Assembly: GCA_949373165.1 (NCBI GenBank) | Contig: CASICO010000026.1 | Span: forward strand, 23,966 to 87,965 | Source: an uncultured Flavobacteriales bacterium | GTDB taxonomy: Bacteria > Bacteroidota > Bacteroidia > Flavobacteriales_D > Sanyastnellaceae | DNA: 64,000 nucleotides | Direction: 5' to 3' | Shown: in pieces, positions 28,895 through 37,821 of the stretch | Layout of the letters: each line of letters opens with the position of its first letter | Position numbering within the stretch: position 1 is the first letter of the stretch | Translations under genes and position numbers: made by a program | The notes under the pieces: generated by a model | Told to the model about the DNA's origin: nothing | The model's database searches: none | The model's input: the letters and a program-made list of their open reading frames with translations, nothing else

Positions 28895-29670
28895 TGGACT
28901 TCGTCCGCCTCGACCGTCTTCTTGTCGAACGTGGCCTCATCGCCAGTCGACCGAGAGCAGAATGGCTCATTGTAGAACACGGGGTAAAGGTGAATGGAAA
29001 AGACATCCGGAAGCCCGGAAAAAAAGTGGACCCCAACGCCACCCTGGAGCTGCTCGGAGAAGACCACCCTTGGGTCTCGCGGGGAGCGCTCAAATTGATG
29101 GCTGCTCTCGACCATTTTAAGGTCGCTGTTAGCGGCGACAACGTCTTGGACCTGGGCGCCTCCACGGGCGGATTCACTGAGGTCTGCTTGAACAGAGGCG
29201 CATCCATGGTCCACGCTGTCGACGTGGGCACCAATCAATTGGTTGAGGCGCTTCGAAACCACCCTCTCGTTCGGGACCTGCAACAAACCCACCTCAAAGA
29301 CCTGTCCCCAAGCGATTTGGTGCCCACGCCCAATGCCGTTGTCATTGACTTGTCCTTCATCTCCTTGGCCCATGTCTGGCCCCGAATGAAGTCCTGGTTG
29401 GCCCCCTCCGGTTGGGGCATCGCCCTGATCAAACCACAATTTGAAGTGGGGCCAAAGCACTTGGGGAGAAATGGCATTGTCCGAGACCCCTCCATTCGTC
29501 AAAAAAGCGTGACCCGGTGCATTGCCCAAGCCGAGGCTGAAGGCTTCCACTGTTCCCTTCCCATGAACTCCCCGATTGAAGGAAAAAGTGGCAACCGTGA
29601 GTTCCTTGTGCACTTTACATGGGACGACTCCACTGAACCTTTACTTCGCACAGCGGTTCCCGAAGAATGA
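28894..29670 (+). CDS. TlyA family rRNA methyltransferase (S4 domain / FtsJ-like)
   Basis: 'RLDRLLVERGLIASRPRAEWLIVEHGVKVNGK', 'LDLGASTGGFTEVCLNRGA', 'LIKPQFEVG'. Confidence 0.92.
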   Translation: MDFVRLDRLLVERGLIASRPRAEWLIVEHGVKVNGKDIRKPGKKVDPNATLELLGEDHPWVSRGALKLMAALDHFKVAVSGDNVLDLGASTGGFTEVCLNRGASMVHAVDVGTNQLVEALRNHPLVRDLQQTHLKDLSPSDLVPTPNAVVIDLSFISLAHVWPRMKSWLAPSGWGIALIKPQFEVGPKHLGRNGIVRDPSIRQKSVTRCIAQAEAEGFHCSLPMNSPIEGKSGNREFLVHFTWDDSTEPLLRTAVPEE

Positions 29671-30902
29671 TGGACACTCTCAATTTGCCCCAGCGCATCC
29701 GTCAGGATTTCCCCATTCTACAACGAAAGGTGCATGGGAAGGACTTGGTCTATCTCGACAATGCGGCCAGTGCTCAAAAGCCCCTTGCGGTGATCGAAGG
29801 TCAACGGGAATACCTGTCGAACTACCACTCGAACATTCACAGAGGGGCGCACCATTTGGCTCAACTTGCCACAGAAGCCTTCGAAGGTGGTCGGCAAAAA
29901 ATTGCGGACCACATCGGAGCACAAGGGTCCGAAGAAATCATTTTCACAGGAGGGTCCACAGACGCCATTAATTTGGTGGCTCAAGCTTGGGGTCGGGCCA
30001 ACTTGACTTCGAAGGACACCGTTTTGGTGACCCAAATGGAGCACCACGCCAACATCGTGCCTTGGCAAATGGTCTGTGAGGAACGAGGAGCCAAAGTCGT
30101 GCCTGTCAAGGTGCGCGAAGACGGCACCCTCGATCTCGATCATTTTGCCACATGCCTGGAGCGGCATCAGCCCAAAATGGTGGCCTTCGTGCACGCCTCC
30201 AATACCCTGGGCACCATCAACCCAGCCCAAGCCCTTTGCGCTCAAGCCAAAGCCGCAGGCGCATTGACTTTGGTGGACGGCTCTCAAGCTCTGCCCCACT
30301 TCTCCATTGACGTCCAAACTTTGGGTTGTGATTTCTACGTGGCCACGGGCCACAAAGCATACGGGCCAACCGGATTGGGCTTCCTCTATGGCCGCAAAGA
30401 CATCCTCGAGTCCATGCCCCCATGGCGCGGTGGCGGTGAAATGATCCAACGCGTGAGTTTCCAGGGCACGACCTACAACGGATTGCCTCACAAATTCGAA
30501 GCTGGTACACCTCACATTTCAGGCGGAATCGCCATGGGCATTGCATTGGACTGGATGAATGGTGTCGGAATTGAGGCCATTCACGCACATGAAACCGCTT
30601 TGGTCCAGCACGCCCACTCAGCACTCGGCACCTTGCCCGCAGTGCGCATCATCGGCAATGCCCCCGAGAAAGTAGGCGTTGTCTCACTCGTGATCGATGG
30701 AATGCATCCATATGATCTGGGAACGCTGCTCGATGGCCAAGGCATCGCAGTGCGCACGGGCCACCATTGCACCGAGCCCCTGATGGACCACCTCGGCTTG
30801 TCTGCTGGAACACTCCGCATGTCTTTTGCAGCTTACACCACAAGGGAAGAAATCGACCGGGCCATCATTGCCCTTGAACGCGCCATGAATATGCTTCGTT
30901 GA
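29667..30902 (+). CDS. sufS: Cysteine desulfurase SufS
   Basis: 'YLDNAASAQKP', 'ATGHKAYGPTGLGFLYG', 'RTGHHCTEPLM'. Confidence 0.96.
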   Translation: MMDTLNLPQRIRQDFPILQRKVHGKDLVYLDNAASAQKPLAVIEGQREYLSNYHSNIHRGAHHLAQLATEAFEGGRQKIADHIGAQGSEEIIFTGGSTDAINLVAQAWGRANLTSKDTVLVTQMEHHANIVPWQMVCEERGAKVVPVKVREDGTLDLDHFATCLERHQPKMVAFVHASNTLGTINPAQALCAQAKAAGALTLVDGSQALPHFSIDVQTLGCDFYVATGHKAYGPTGLGFLYGRKDILESMPPWRGGGEMIQRVSFQGTTYNGLPHKFEAGTPHISGGIAMGIALDWMNGVGIEAIHAHETALVQHAHSALGTLPAVRIIGNAPEKVGVVSLVIDGMHPYDLGTLLDGQGIAVRTGHHCTEPLMDHLGLSAGTLRMSFAAYTTREEIDRAIIALERAMNMLR

Positions 30903-30904
30903 CC

Positions 30905-31339
30905 ATGTCTGCAGAACTCATTTCCTCCCGCCAACAAGACGTCATCGAAGAGTTCTCTCTCTTTGACGACTGGATGGACAAATACGAGCATCTCATCGAA
31001 CTCGGCAAAGACGTGCCTGCGATTGACTCTGCCCGAAAAACAGACGACCACTTGATCCGAGGCTGTCAGTCCAAAGTTTGGCTTGCCGCAGATGAAACTC
31101 AAGACGGCAAAGTCGAGTTCACAGCAGACAGTGATGCCATCATCACCAAAGGCCTTGTCGGGCTCATGGTGCGCGTTTTTTCTGGTGCAGAAGCCCGTGC
31201 AATTGCCGAAGCCGAACTTCATTTTCTAGATGCCATTGGCCTGCACCAACATTTGTCCCCTACCCGGTCAAATGGACTGGCCAGTATGGTCAAACAAATG
31301 CGTTTGTATGCCGCCGCTCTCGCTGCGCGACGCACCTAA
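30905..31339 (+). CDS. sufE: Fe-S cluster assembly / sulfur acceptor protein SufE
   Basis: 'LIRGCQSKVWLAAD' Cys motif; 'GLHQHLSPTRSNGLASMVKQM'. Confidence 0.93.
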   Translation: MSAELISSRQQDVIEEFSLFDDWMDKYEHLIELGKDVPAIDSARKTDDHLIRGCQSKVWLAADETQDGKVEFTADSDAIITKGLVGLMVRVFSGAEARAIAEAELHFLDAIGLHQHLSPTRSNGLASMVKQMRLYAAALAARRT

Positions 31340-31348
31340 ATTCACCCC

Positions 31349-31660
31349 ATGCCGAATCAGCAAGATGTCATCACGGTCTTGAAGACCATTTTCGACCCTG
31401 AAATCCCTGTCGACATTTATGAACTGGGCCTCATTTACGAGGTCAAATTTTCCGATGTCGAGGGCGGTCAACGGGTCGACATTGAAATGACCTTGACCTC
31501 TCCAAATTGTCCTGTTGCCGAGAGCTTGCCTGCCGACGTGAAGCAAAAGGTGCTTTCCATGGAAGGTGTCGTCGATGCTGACGTCGAGATCGTTTTCGAG
31601 CCAGCGTGGACACAAGACCTGATGAGTGAAGAGGCCAAACTTGAACTCGGATTCTTATGA
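31349..31660 (+). CDS. SUF-associated DUF59/MIP18 family protein
   Basis: 'VLKTIFDPEIPVDIYELGLIYEV...MTLTSPNCPVAESLP'. Confidence 0.92.
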   Translation: MPNQQDVITVLKTIFDPEIPVDIYELGLIYEVKFSDVEGGQRVDIEMTLTSPNCPVAESLPADVKQKVLSMEGVVDADVEIVFEPAWTQDLMSEEAKLELGFL

Positions 31661-32856
31661 AAGACCGTGTCCCTGACAGCGAGACATTTGACCCTGGTGC
31701 CGGACGCGGGTTGGCCATTTTAGGATCAACGGGTTCCATTGGCACGCAAGCCCTTGATGTGGTCCGCGCCCAACCCGGTCGATTTCGAGTGGAGGTTCTG
31801 ACCGCTGGACGCAACGCAGAATTGCTCATCGCTCAAGCCATAGAGTTTAAGCCCAATGCTGTTGCCATTGCCGACGAGACCCAAGGGCAAAAGGTCCGTG
31901 ATGCCCTTTGGGCGCATGACATCAAGGCTTATTCTGGAGCCGATTCCATTGCGCAATTGGTCGAAATGGAGGGGATTGACATTGTCTTAACTGCACTGGT
32001 CGGATTTGCCGGATTGCGACCCACCATGAATGCGATTGCCGCAGGAAAACACATCGCCCTGGCCAACAAGGAGACCCTCGTGGTTGCTGGAGAAATCGTC
32101 ATGCAAGCCGCCAAGAACAAAGGCGTCAACATCTTGCCTGTAGACAGCGAACACAGCGCGATTTTCCAGTGCTTGGCCGGGGAGTTCCACAACCCCATCG
32201 AAAAGCTCATATTGACGGCCTCAGGTGGTCCATTTCGAGGCAGAGACCGTGAAAGCTTAGCGTCAGTGACCAAAGCCCAGGCCCTCAAACACCCGAATTG
32301 GGACATGGGCGCCAAGATCACCATCGATTCAGCATCCCTCATGAACAAAGGCCTTGAGGTCATCGAGGCCCGCTGGTTGTTTGATGTCAAGGCCAAAGAC
32401 ATCGATGTGGTGGTTCACCCCCAGAGCATTGTTCACTCTTGCGTGCAATTCGAAGATGGCAGCATCAAGGCTCAATTGGGCCTCCCGGACATGAAGCTGC
32501 CCATTCAGTATGCGTTGGGATATCCTCGTCGCTTAAAGAATGATTTCCCCCGATTCAATTTTGCGGACTATTCCTCTTTGACATTCGAGACGCCGGACAA
32601 GTCCACGTTTCGAAACCTCCAATTGGCCTACGACGCTTTAGATGCAGGAGGCAGTGCCCCATGTGTATTGAACGCGGCAAATGAAGTTGCTGTCGAGGCC
32701 TTCCTCCAAGACGAAGTGGGTTTCTTAGAGATGAGCGACGTGCTTGAGCACGCGCTTCAAGTGGTTTTCCAAGAGGGCAAACCCGACTTGGAGAGCCTCT
32801 TTGAATTGGATGCCGCGGCTCGAAAAGCCGCAACAGAGTTCATCAAACGGTCATGA
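31657..32856 (+). CDS. dxr: 1-deoxy-D-xylulose-5-phosphate reductoisomerase
   Basis: 'LGSTGSIGTQALDVV', 'ANKETLVVAGEI', 'PVDSEHSAIFQCL'. Confidence 0.96.
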   Translation: MKDRVPDSETFDPGAGRGLAILGSTGSIGTQALDVVRAQPGRFRVEVLTAGRNAELLIAQAIEFKPNAVAIADETQGQKVRDALWAHDIKAYSGADSIAQLVEMEGIDIVLTALVGFAGLRPTMNAIAAGKHIALANKETLVVAGEIVMQAAKNKGVNILPVDSEHSAIFQCLAGEFHNPIEKLILTASGGPFRGRDRESLASVTKAQALKHPNWDMGAKITIDSASLMNKGLEVIEARWLFDVKAKDIDVVVHPQSIVHSCVQFEDGSIKAQLGLPDMKLPIQYALGYPRRLKNDFPRFNFADYSSLTFETPDKSTFRNLQLAYDALDAGGSAPCVLNAANEVAVEAFLQDEVGFLEMSDVLEHALQVVFQEGKPDLESLFELDAAARKAATEFIKRS

Positions 32857-33406
32857 TGTCCGCCTCCTTCGAGGCAATCCGACTGTCCACCTGCTTGGCA
32901 TGGTCATCTGTCAAGGACTGCACATTGGCTTCTCCAGCTTTGATCGCATCTTCACTGGCCCCGTCTTCTTTCGAAGACTTGATGGCGTCGTTCGCGTCTT
33001 TGCGCGCGTTTCGAATCGACACCTTCGCATTTTCACCCACCGCCTTCGCTTGCTTGGCCAAATCTCGGCGACGTTCCTCCGTCAACATCGGAACAGAAAT
33101 GATGAGCACCTCCCCATTGTTCATTGGATTCAAGCCCAAATTTGAATTGATGATGGCCGAAGCAATGGGATCCAACATGGACTTCTCATAAGCTTGAATC
33201 ATCAAAGTGCGAGGGTCCGTCGTGGATACATTTCCCACTTGACTCAGCGGGGTCAAAGAGCCATAGTAATCCACCTTGACGCTCTCGAGCATGTTCGGGT
33301 GCGCCTTTCCTGCACGAATCTTCCGAAGCTCTGAATCCAGGCGCTCCATCGCATTCTTCATGTCGTCTTGCGCCGATTCAAAGGCGAGGTCAATCATTTC
33401 ACTCAT
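32843..33406 (-). CDS. frr: Ribosome recycling factor
   Basis: 'LRKIRAGKAHPNMLESVKVDYYGSLTPLSQVGNVSTTDPRTL'. Confidence 0.96.
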   Translation of the reverse strand: MSEMIDLAFESAQDDMKNAMERLDSELRKIRAGKAHPNMLESVKVDYYGSLTPLSQVGNVSTTDPRTLMIQAYEKSMLDPIASAIINSNLGLNPMNNGEVLIISVPMLTEERRRDLAKQAKAVGENAKVSIRNARKDANDAIKSSKEDGASEDAIKAGEANVQSLTDDHAKQVDSRIASKEADIMTV

Positions 33407-33409
33407 GTG

Positions 33410-34117
33410 TCAAACAGTTACGATGGTTCCCACCTCTTCTCCAGCGATAATTTTCAGCAAATTGCCTTGCTCATTGATGTCGAAAACGATGATGGGCAGT
33501 TTGTTTTCGTTGCACAAAGTAAAGGCTGTCATGTCCATCACTTTAAGTCCGCGCTTGAAGACTTCGTCAAACGTCAGAGAGCTGAACCTTTCGGCATCGG
33601 GGTCCTTTTCAGGGTCTGCCGTGTAGATGCCATCGACCCTTGTGCCTTTCAAGATCACATCCGCCTCGATTTCGATTGCCCTCAAAGAAGCTGCGCTGTC
33701 GGTTGTAAAAAACGGATTGCCCGTTCCTGCACCAAAAATCACCACCCTTCCTTTCTCAAGGTGACGCATCGCCCTTCTGCGAATGACTGGCTCTGCAATG
33801 GCCTTCATCTCAATCGCGCTCTGAAGCCTTGTGTCTACACCAATGTGCTCAAGTGCACTCTGCAACGCCATGGCATTGATCATGGTCGCCAACATGCCCA
33901 TGTAATCCCCTTGCGTGCGCTCCATGCCGCCTTCAGCAGCTTGAACACCACGAAAAATGTTGCCGCCGCCAATCACGATGGCACATTCTACACCGGCCTT
34001 AACAAGGCCTTCTACCTCGCGCGCGTAACGTGCAAGTTGCTGGTTGTCAATGCCAAATTGCTTCTCGCCCATCAGGGCTTCACCACTTAGCTTCAGGAGG
34101 ACGCGCCGGTATTTCAT
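33410..34117 (-). CDS. pyrH: UMP kinase
   Basis: '[22 protein letters not shown]', '[10 protein letters not shown]', '[16 protein letters not shown]'. Confidence 0.96.
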   Translation of the reverse strand: MKYRRVLLKLSGEALMGEKQFGIDNQQLARYAREVEGLVKAGVECAIVIGGGNIFRGVQAAEGGMERTQGDYMGMLATMINAMALQSALEHIGVDTRLQSAIEMKAIAEPVIRRRAMRHLEKGRVVIFGAGTGNPFFTTDSAASLRAIEIEADVILKGTRVDGIYTADPEKDPDAERFSSLTFDEVFKRGLKVMDMTAFTLCNENKLPIIVFDINEQGNLLKIIAGEEVGTIVTV

Positions 34118-34153
34118 TGGGGGTGAATATCCGACCATTCCGGGCACCGCCCC

Positions 34154-34188
34154 AAAAGAAAACGGACCGCCCTTTCGAGCAGTCCGTT
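34154..34188 (-). terminator. Intrinsic terminator after tsf
   Basis: Minus strand AACGGACTGCTC-GAAA-GGGCGGTCCGTT (12-bp stem with G-T pairs) followed by TTCTTTT. Confidence 0.75.
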
Positions 34189-34211
34189 CTTCCGTTTGAT
34201 TTGCTTTCGCT

Positions 34212-35039
34212 TCAGTCGAGGCTAACGCGACTAAATCCGGTGATGGCGCGGTCACCGCCACCGGCTTCTTTCACGTAATCCGCGACACTCTGCTTGTTGT
34301 TCTTGATGAACGACTGGTGAACCAACGTCACCTCCTTGAACCACTTCTTCAAGCGGCCCTTGGCAATGTTTTGTGCCATCTCCTCAGGCTTGCCCTCTTT
34401 GATCGCCAATTCCTTGCCAATCTCGAGCTCCTTGTCAATGTCGGCTTGAGCAATGCTGCTCTCATCCAATGCGATTGGCGCCATTGCCGCGGCTTGCATC
34501 GCCACGTCCTTGCCCGCCTGAGCGTCCATTCCGCCGTTGAAAGCCACCAAAGTAGACAGGCGGTTTCCAGGGTGGATATAGGCCACGACAACCTCTCCTG
34601 AGAGCTGCTCATAGCGGCTCACCTCGAGTCTCTCTCCCAAACGACCCATTTGGTTGGTGATTTCCTCACCTACCGAAACTCCGCTCGGGTGCGCACAGCT
34701 CATCAAAGCTGCGGTGTCTGCCGGCGCTTCAGCAACGGCAATGTCCAAAATGCTCTGCGCAAACTCAACGTATTCGCTGTTCTTGGCAACAAAGTCAGTT
34801 TCACAGTTCAATGAAATGATGCATCCACGGCTTCCATCCGCTAGGGTAGAAGCGAGAACAGCACCTTCACCGATTGCGTTGTCACCACGCTTGGCCGCAA
34901 TTTTTTGGCCTTTCTTACGAAGGATTTCAATGGCCTTATCGAAGTCGCCAGCGGCTTCGGTCAGGGCCTTCTTACAATCCATCATGCCTGCTCCGGTATG
35001 CTTGCGGAGCTTGTTGACTTCAGCAGCAGTAATGCTCAT
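34212..35039 (-). CDS. tsf: Translation elongation factor Ts
   Basis: '[19 protein letters not shown]', 'CETDFVAKN'. Confidence 0.97.
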   Translation of the reverse strand: MSITAAEVNKLRKHTGAGMMDCKKALTEAAGDFDKAIEILRKKGQKIAAKRGDNAIGEGAVLASTLADGSRGCIISLNCETDFVAKNSEYVEFAQSILDIAVAEAPADTAALMSCAHPSGVSVGEEITNQMGRLGERLEVSRYEQLSGEVVVAYIHPGNRLSTLVAFNGGMDAQAGKDVAMQAAAMAPIALDESSIAQADIDKELEIGKELAIKEGKPEEMAQNIAKGRLKKWFKEVTLVHQSFIKNNKQSVADYVKEAGGGDRAITGFSRVSLD

Positions 35040-35119
35040 GGTCTTGGGGTATGGGGGTTCGAAAGGGCGCGCGAAAGACGCGCCAGTTGTATTCGTTGAT
35101 TGAAAAGCAGAACGCCGGA

Positions 35120-36064
35120 TTAGGCCTCCTTGTCGTCTGCCTTTTCTTCTTTTGCAGGTGCCTCAGCAGCAGGCGCTTCAGCAGCGGGTGCTTCCTCAGC
35201 AGCAGGCGCTTCAGCAGCGGGTGCTTCCTCAGCAGCAGGCGCTTCAGCAGCGGGTGCCGCCTCAGCAGCAGGCGCTTCCTCAGCAGCAGGCGCTTCAGCA
35301 GCGGGTGCTTCCTCAGCAGCGGGCGCCTCAGCAGCAGGTGCTTCCTCAGCCTTCTTCGCGGAAGCCTCTTTCTCTGCACCACGCTCAGACAATCCTTCTT
35401 TGATGGCGTCTGTAATCGCGTCTACCACAGCCTTGATTGACTTGCTCGCATCGTCGTTGGCTGGAATGGGGAAATCGACAGGACGTGGGTCGCTGTTTGT
35501 ATCCACCATGGCAAGAACTGGAATGCCGAGCTTCTTGGCTTCAGCCAATGCAATGTGCTCCTTCATCACGTCGACGATAAACACAGCGGCGGGAATCCGA
35601 TTCATGTCCGAAATAGAACCGAGGTTCTTTTCGAGCTTCGCCCGTTGACGGCTGACTTGCAACCGCTCACGCTTTGACATGGTGTTCAACGTGCCGTCGA
35701 CTTCCATTTTGTCAATCTGCGTCATCTTCCGGATGGCCTTCCGAATGGTCGCAAAGTTGGTCAACATGCCACCCGACCAACGCTCGGTTACAAATGGCAT
35801 GTTCACGGACTGAGCCGCTTCGGTCACAATGTCTTTGGCCTGCTTCTTGGTCGCCACAAACAAAATGCGCTTTCCGCTTTTTGCCATTTGCTTGGCCGCT
35901 GCAGCTGCGTCGTCCACCAAAACCACAGTCTTGTGGAGGTCGATGATGTGAATGCCCTTCTTCTCCGTGAAGATGTAAGGGGCCATGTGTGGGTTCCACT
36001 TGCGCTTGAGGTGGCCGAAGTGGGATCCTGCTTGAAGCAGTTGGTCGAAATTGGTGCGTGCCAT
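35120..36064 (-). CDS. rpsB: 30S ribosomal protein S2 with repetitive Ala/Pro/Glu C-terminal tail
   Basis: 'LLQAGSHFGHLKRKWNPHMAPYIFTEKKGIHIIDLHKT'; C-terminal repeated EEAPAAEAPAA. Confidence 0.96.
   Translation of the reverse strand: MARTNFDQLLQAGSHFGHLKRKWNPHMAPYIFTEKKGIHIIDLHKTVVLVDDAAAAAKQMAKSGKRILFVATKKQAKDIVTEAAQSVNMPFVTERWSGGMLTNFATIRKAIRKMTQIDKMEVDGTLNTMSKRERLQVSRQRAKLEKNLGSISDMNRIPAAVFIVDVMKEHIALAEAKKLGIPVLAMVDTNSDPRPVDFPIPANDDASKSIKAVVDAITDAIKEGLSERGAEKEASAKKAEEAPAAEAPAAEEAPAAEAPAAEEAPAAEAAPAAEAPAAEEAPAAEAPAAEEAPAAEAPAAEAPAKEEKADDKEA
35150..35345 (-). repeat. Tandem low-complexity repeat encoding the (EEAPAAEAPAA)n tail of S2
   Basis: Repeated 'gcagcaggcgcttcagcagcgggtgcttcctca' units on the + strand. 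Confidence 0.85.
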
Positions 36065-36088
36065 GTTGCTACGTTCCTGGGGTTAAGC

Positions 36089-36125
36089 AACAACGAGGTA
36101 GCTTCTTTCGAAGGTCCTCGTTGTT
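36089..36125 (-). promoter_or_regulatory. Candidate structured leader hairpin upstream of rpsB
   Basis: AACAACGAGG-AC-CTTC-GAAA-GAAG-CTA-CCTCGTTGTT, 10-bp perfect outer stem, no U-tract, 25 nt upstream of the rpsB ATG. Confidence 0.55.
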
Positions 36126-36167
36126 TGGATGCTAGCTGTATATGCTAAGTAAAAAATGTACTGGAGA

Positions 36168-36554
36168 TCAGCGCTTGGAGAACTGGAACTTCTTCCGCGC
36201 TTTCTTTTGTCCGAACTTCTTCCGCTCCACCATTCGGGGGTCACGGGTTGTCAAACCTTCTGCCTTCAGAGTCGGCTTGAGTTCGTCGTTCAATTCGATG
36301 AGCGCCTTTGAAATGGCCAGACGAAGCGCTTCGGCTTGTCCTGTAATGCCACCACCGTCAAGGTTGGCCTTGATGTCGAACTGGTCGAGCGTCTCGGTCA
36401 ACATGAAGGGCTGCTTCACTTTGTATTGCAGGGTAGGGAGTGGGAAATACTCCGTAATGTCCCGCTTGTTGATGGTCACCTTACCCGTTCCCTGCGTCAT
36501 GTATACGCGGGCAATGGCATTCTTACGGCGACCTGAAGTGTTGATCGTCTGCAT
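36168..36554 (-). CDS. rpsI: 30S ribosomal protein S9
   Basis: 'TSGRRKNAIARVYM', C-terminal 'RDPRMVERKKFGQKKARKKFQFSKR'. Confidence 0.97.
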   Translation of the reverse strand: MQTINTSGRRKNAIARVYMTQGTGKVTINKRDITEYFPLPTLQYKVKQPFMLTETLDQFDIKANLDGGGITGQAEALRLAISKALIELNDELKPTLKAEGLTTRDPRMVERKKFGQKKARKKFQFSKR

Positions 36555-36559
36555 CTATC

Positions 36560-37009
36560 TCAGGAGGGAATGGCGTGAACCGTTGGTTGCTGGGCCTCGT
36601 GATTGTGCTCAGCGCCAACATAAACGTGCATGTTTTTGAAAATGGCACGGCCGAGTCGGTTCTTGGGAAGCATACCGCGAACGGCATTCTCCACCAACCT
36701 TTCGGGCATTCGGTCCCGCACTTCACGTGCAGTCCGGCGGAATTGACCGCCAGGGTAACCGGAGTACCGGATGTATTCTTTATCCTCCCACTTGTTGCCA
36801 GTCAACTCCACCTTTTCGGCGTTGATGACCACCACATAGTCGCCGCAATCGGCATGGGGGGTGAAGTTCACCTTGTGTTTTCCTCGCAGCAATCGTGCGA
36901 TTTCTGTACACAAGCGGCCCAGACGTTGCCCTTCGGCATCGACGACCATCCACTTCTTGTCTGCGTTCTCCTTATTGATGGAGACGGTTTTGTAGCTCAA
37001 GGTATCCAC
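36560..37009 (-). CDS. rplM: 50S ribosomal protein L13
   Basis: 'KWMVVDAEGQRLGRLCTEIARLLRGKHKVNFTPHADCGDYVVVINA'; probable GTG start at 37009. Confidence 0.95.
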   Translation of the reverse strand: MDTLSYKTVSINKENADKKWMVVDAEGQRLGRLCTEIARLLRGKHKVNFTPHADCGDYVVVINAEKVELTGNKWEDKEYIRYSGYPGGQFRRTAREVRDRMPERLVENAVRGMLPKNRLGRAIFKNMHVYVGAEHNHEAQQPTVHAIPS

Positions 37010-37047
37010 TGCACTCTTGGTTGAAAAACCCCGGAAAATTCGGGGTG

Positions 37048-37079
37048 CGAATATAGTGCCAATTCCAATACGCCGCAAA
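37048..37079 (-). promoter_or_regulatory. rplM-rpsI promoter (TTTG-N20-TATATTCG)
   Basis: -33 TTTG and -7 TATATTCG (one mismatch to TAnnTTTG) with 20-nt spacing. Confidence 0.5.
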
Positions 37080-37203
37080 CCCCTGCGACACAGTGTTTCC
37101 CACGAGCGAAAGTGAATGGCCCGAATCGACCGTGAATATCGTCCAGAAAGGAAAGGTGAAAACGACTTTTAAACCGGGTCCAGCATCGTAAAATTGAAAA
37201 CTC

Positions 37204-37821
37204 ATGACGGCATACGAAAGACACCCGCCACACCCGACAGGCGGAACAATAGAAGTGGTCGCTGGACCCATGTTTTCCGGAAAAACAGAAGAGCTACTGC
37301 GCCGCTTACGCCGCGCTAGCCTTGCGAAGCAGACGGTCATGTTGTTCAAGCCGGTTAGAGATGACCGCCATGGCACTACCGATGTTGTGAGCCATGATGC
37401 CCGGCGTCAAAACGCACTGGCACTGGAGAATTCTTCCGCACTAGAAGCCCAGGTTTATTCCGCAGAAATTCGGCCCGATGTGATCGGAATTGACGAGGTA
37501 CAGTTCTTCGATGATCAAGTTGTAGATGTTTGTAATCGTCTCGCAGATGACGGCATGAGGGTCATCGTTGCGGGTCTGGATTTGGATTATTTGGGGCGCC
37601 CTTTTGGCATTATGCCCCTGCTATTGGCCCATGCCGAGTATGTGACCAAGCTGAACGCCATTTGCTCCCGAACGGGAAGGCCAGCCCATTTTTCGCACAG
37701 AATTGAAGGAGGGACAGACGATGTTCAAATCGGCGGCGCAGAATCCTACGAGGCCCTTTCACGGGAACCCTACAACGCCGTCATTGTGCGCGACCACCAT
37801 CGCAAAACGGCCGTGGAATGA
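37204..37821 (+). CDS. tdk: Thymidine kinase
   Basis: 'IEVVAGPMFSGKTEELLRRLRRA', 'IGIDEVQFFDD', 'YVTKLNAICSRTGRPA'. Confidence 0.96.
   Translation: MTAYERHPPHPTGGTIEVVAGPMFSGKTEELLRRLRRASLAKQTVMLFKPVRDDRHGTTDVVSHDARRQNALALENSSALEAQVYSAEIRPDVIGIDEVQFFDDQVVDVCNRLADDGMRVIVAGLDLDYLGRPFGIMPLLLAHAEYVTKLNAICSRTGRPAHFSHRIEGGTDDVQIGGAESYEALSREPYNAVIVRDHHRKTAVE

Noticed and set aside
23911-32856. Possible frameshifts in the SUF/thiL region, looked for because of the damage in the MbnP/MbnH genes
   Set aside because: All CDS here read through with conserved motifs; the indel cluster stops before 23.9 kb.
32843-32856. Overlap of the dxr and frr 3' ends
   Set aside because: A 14-bp convergent overlap is common in compact genomes; not evidence of special regulation.
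35150-35345. Possible CRISPR-like repeat array
   Set aside because: Repeats are contiguous, in frame within rpsB, with no unique spacers and no cas genes.
35130-35648. Ala/Ser/Gly-rich + strand ORFs opposite rpsB (also 35152-35403)
   Set aside because: Arise from the tandem repeat encoding the S2 tail read in other frames.
36972-37376. 134-aa minus ORF covering the rplM upstream region
   Set aside because: Overlaps rplM in another frame and the tdk start; the region is better explained as a promoter/leader.
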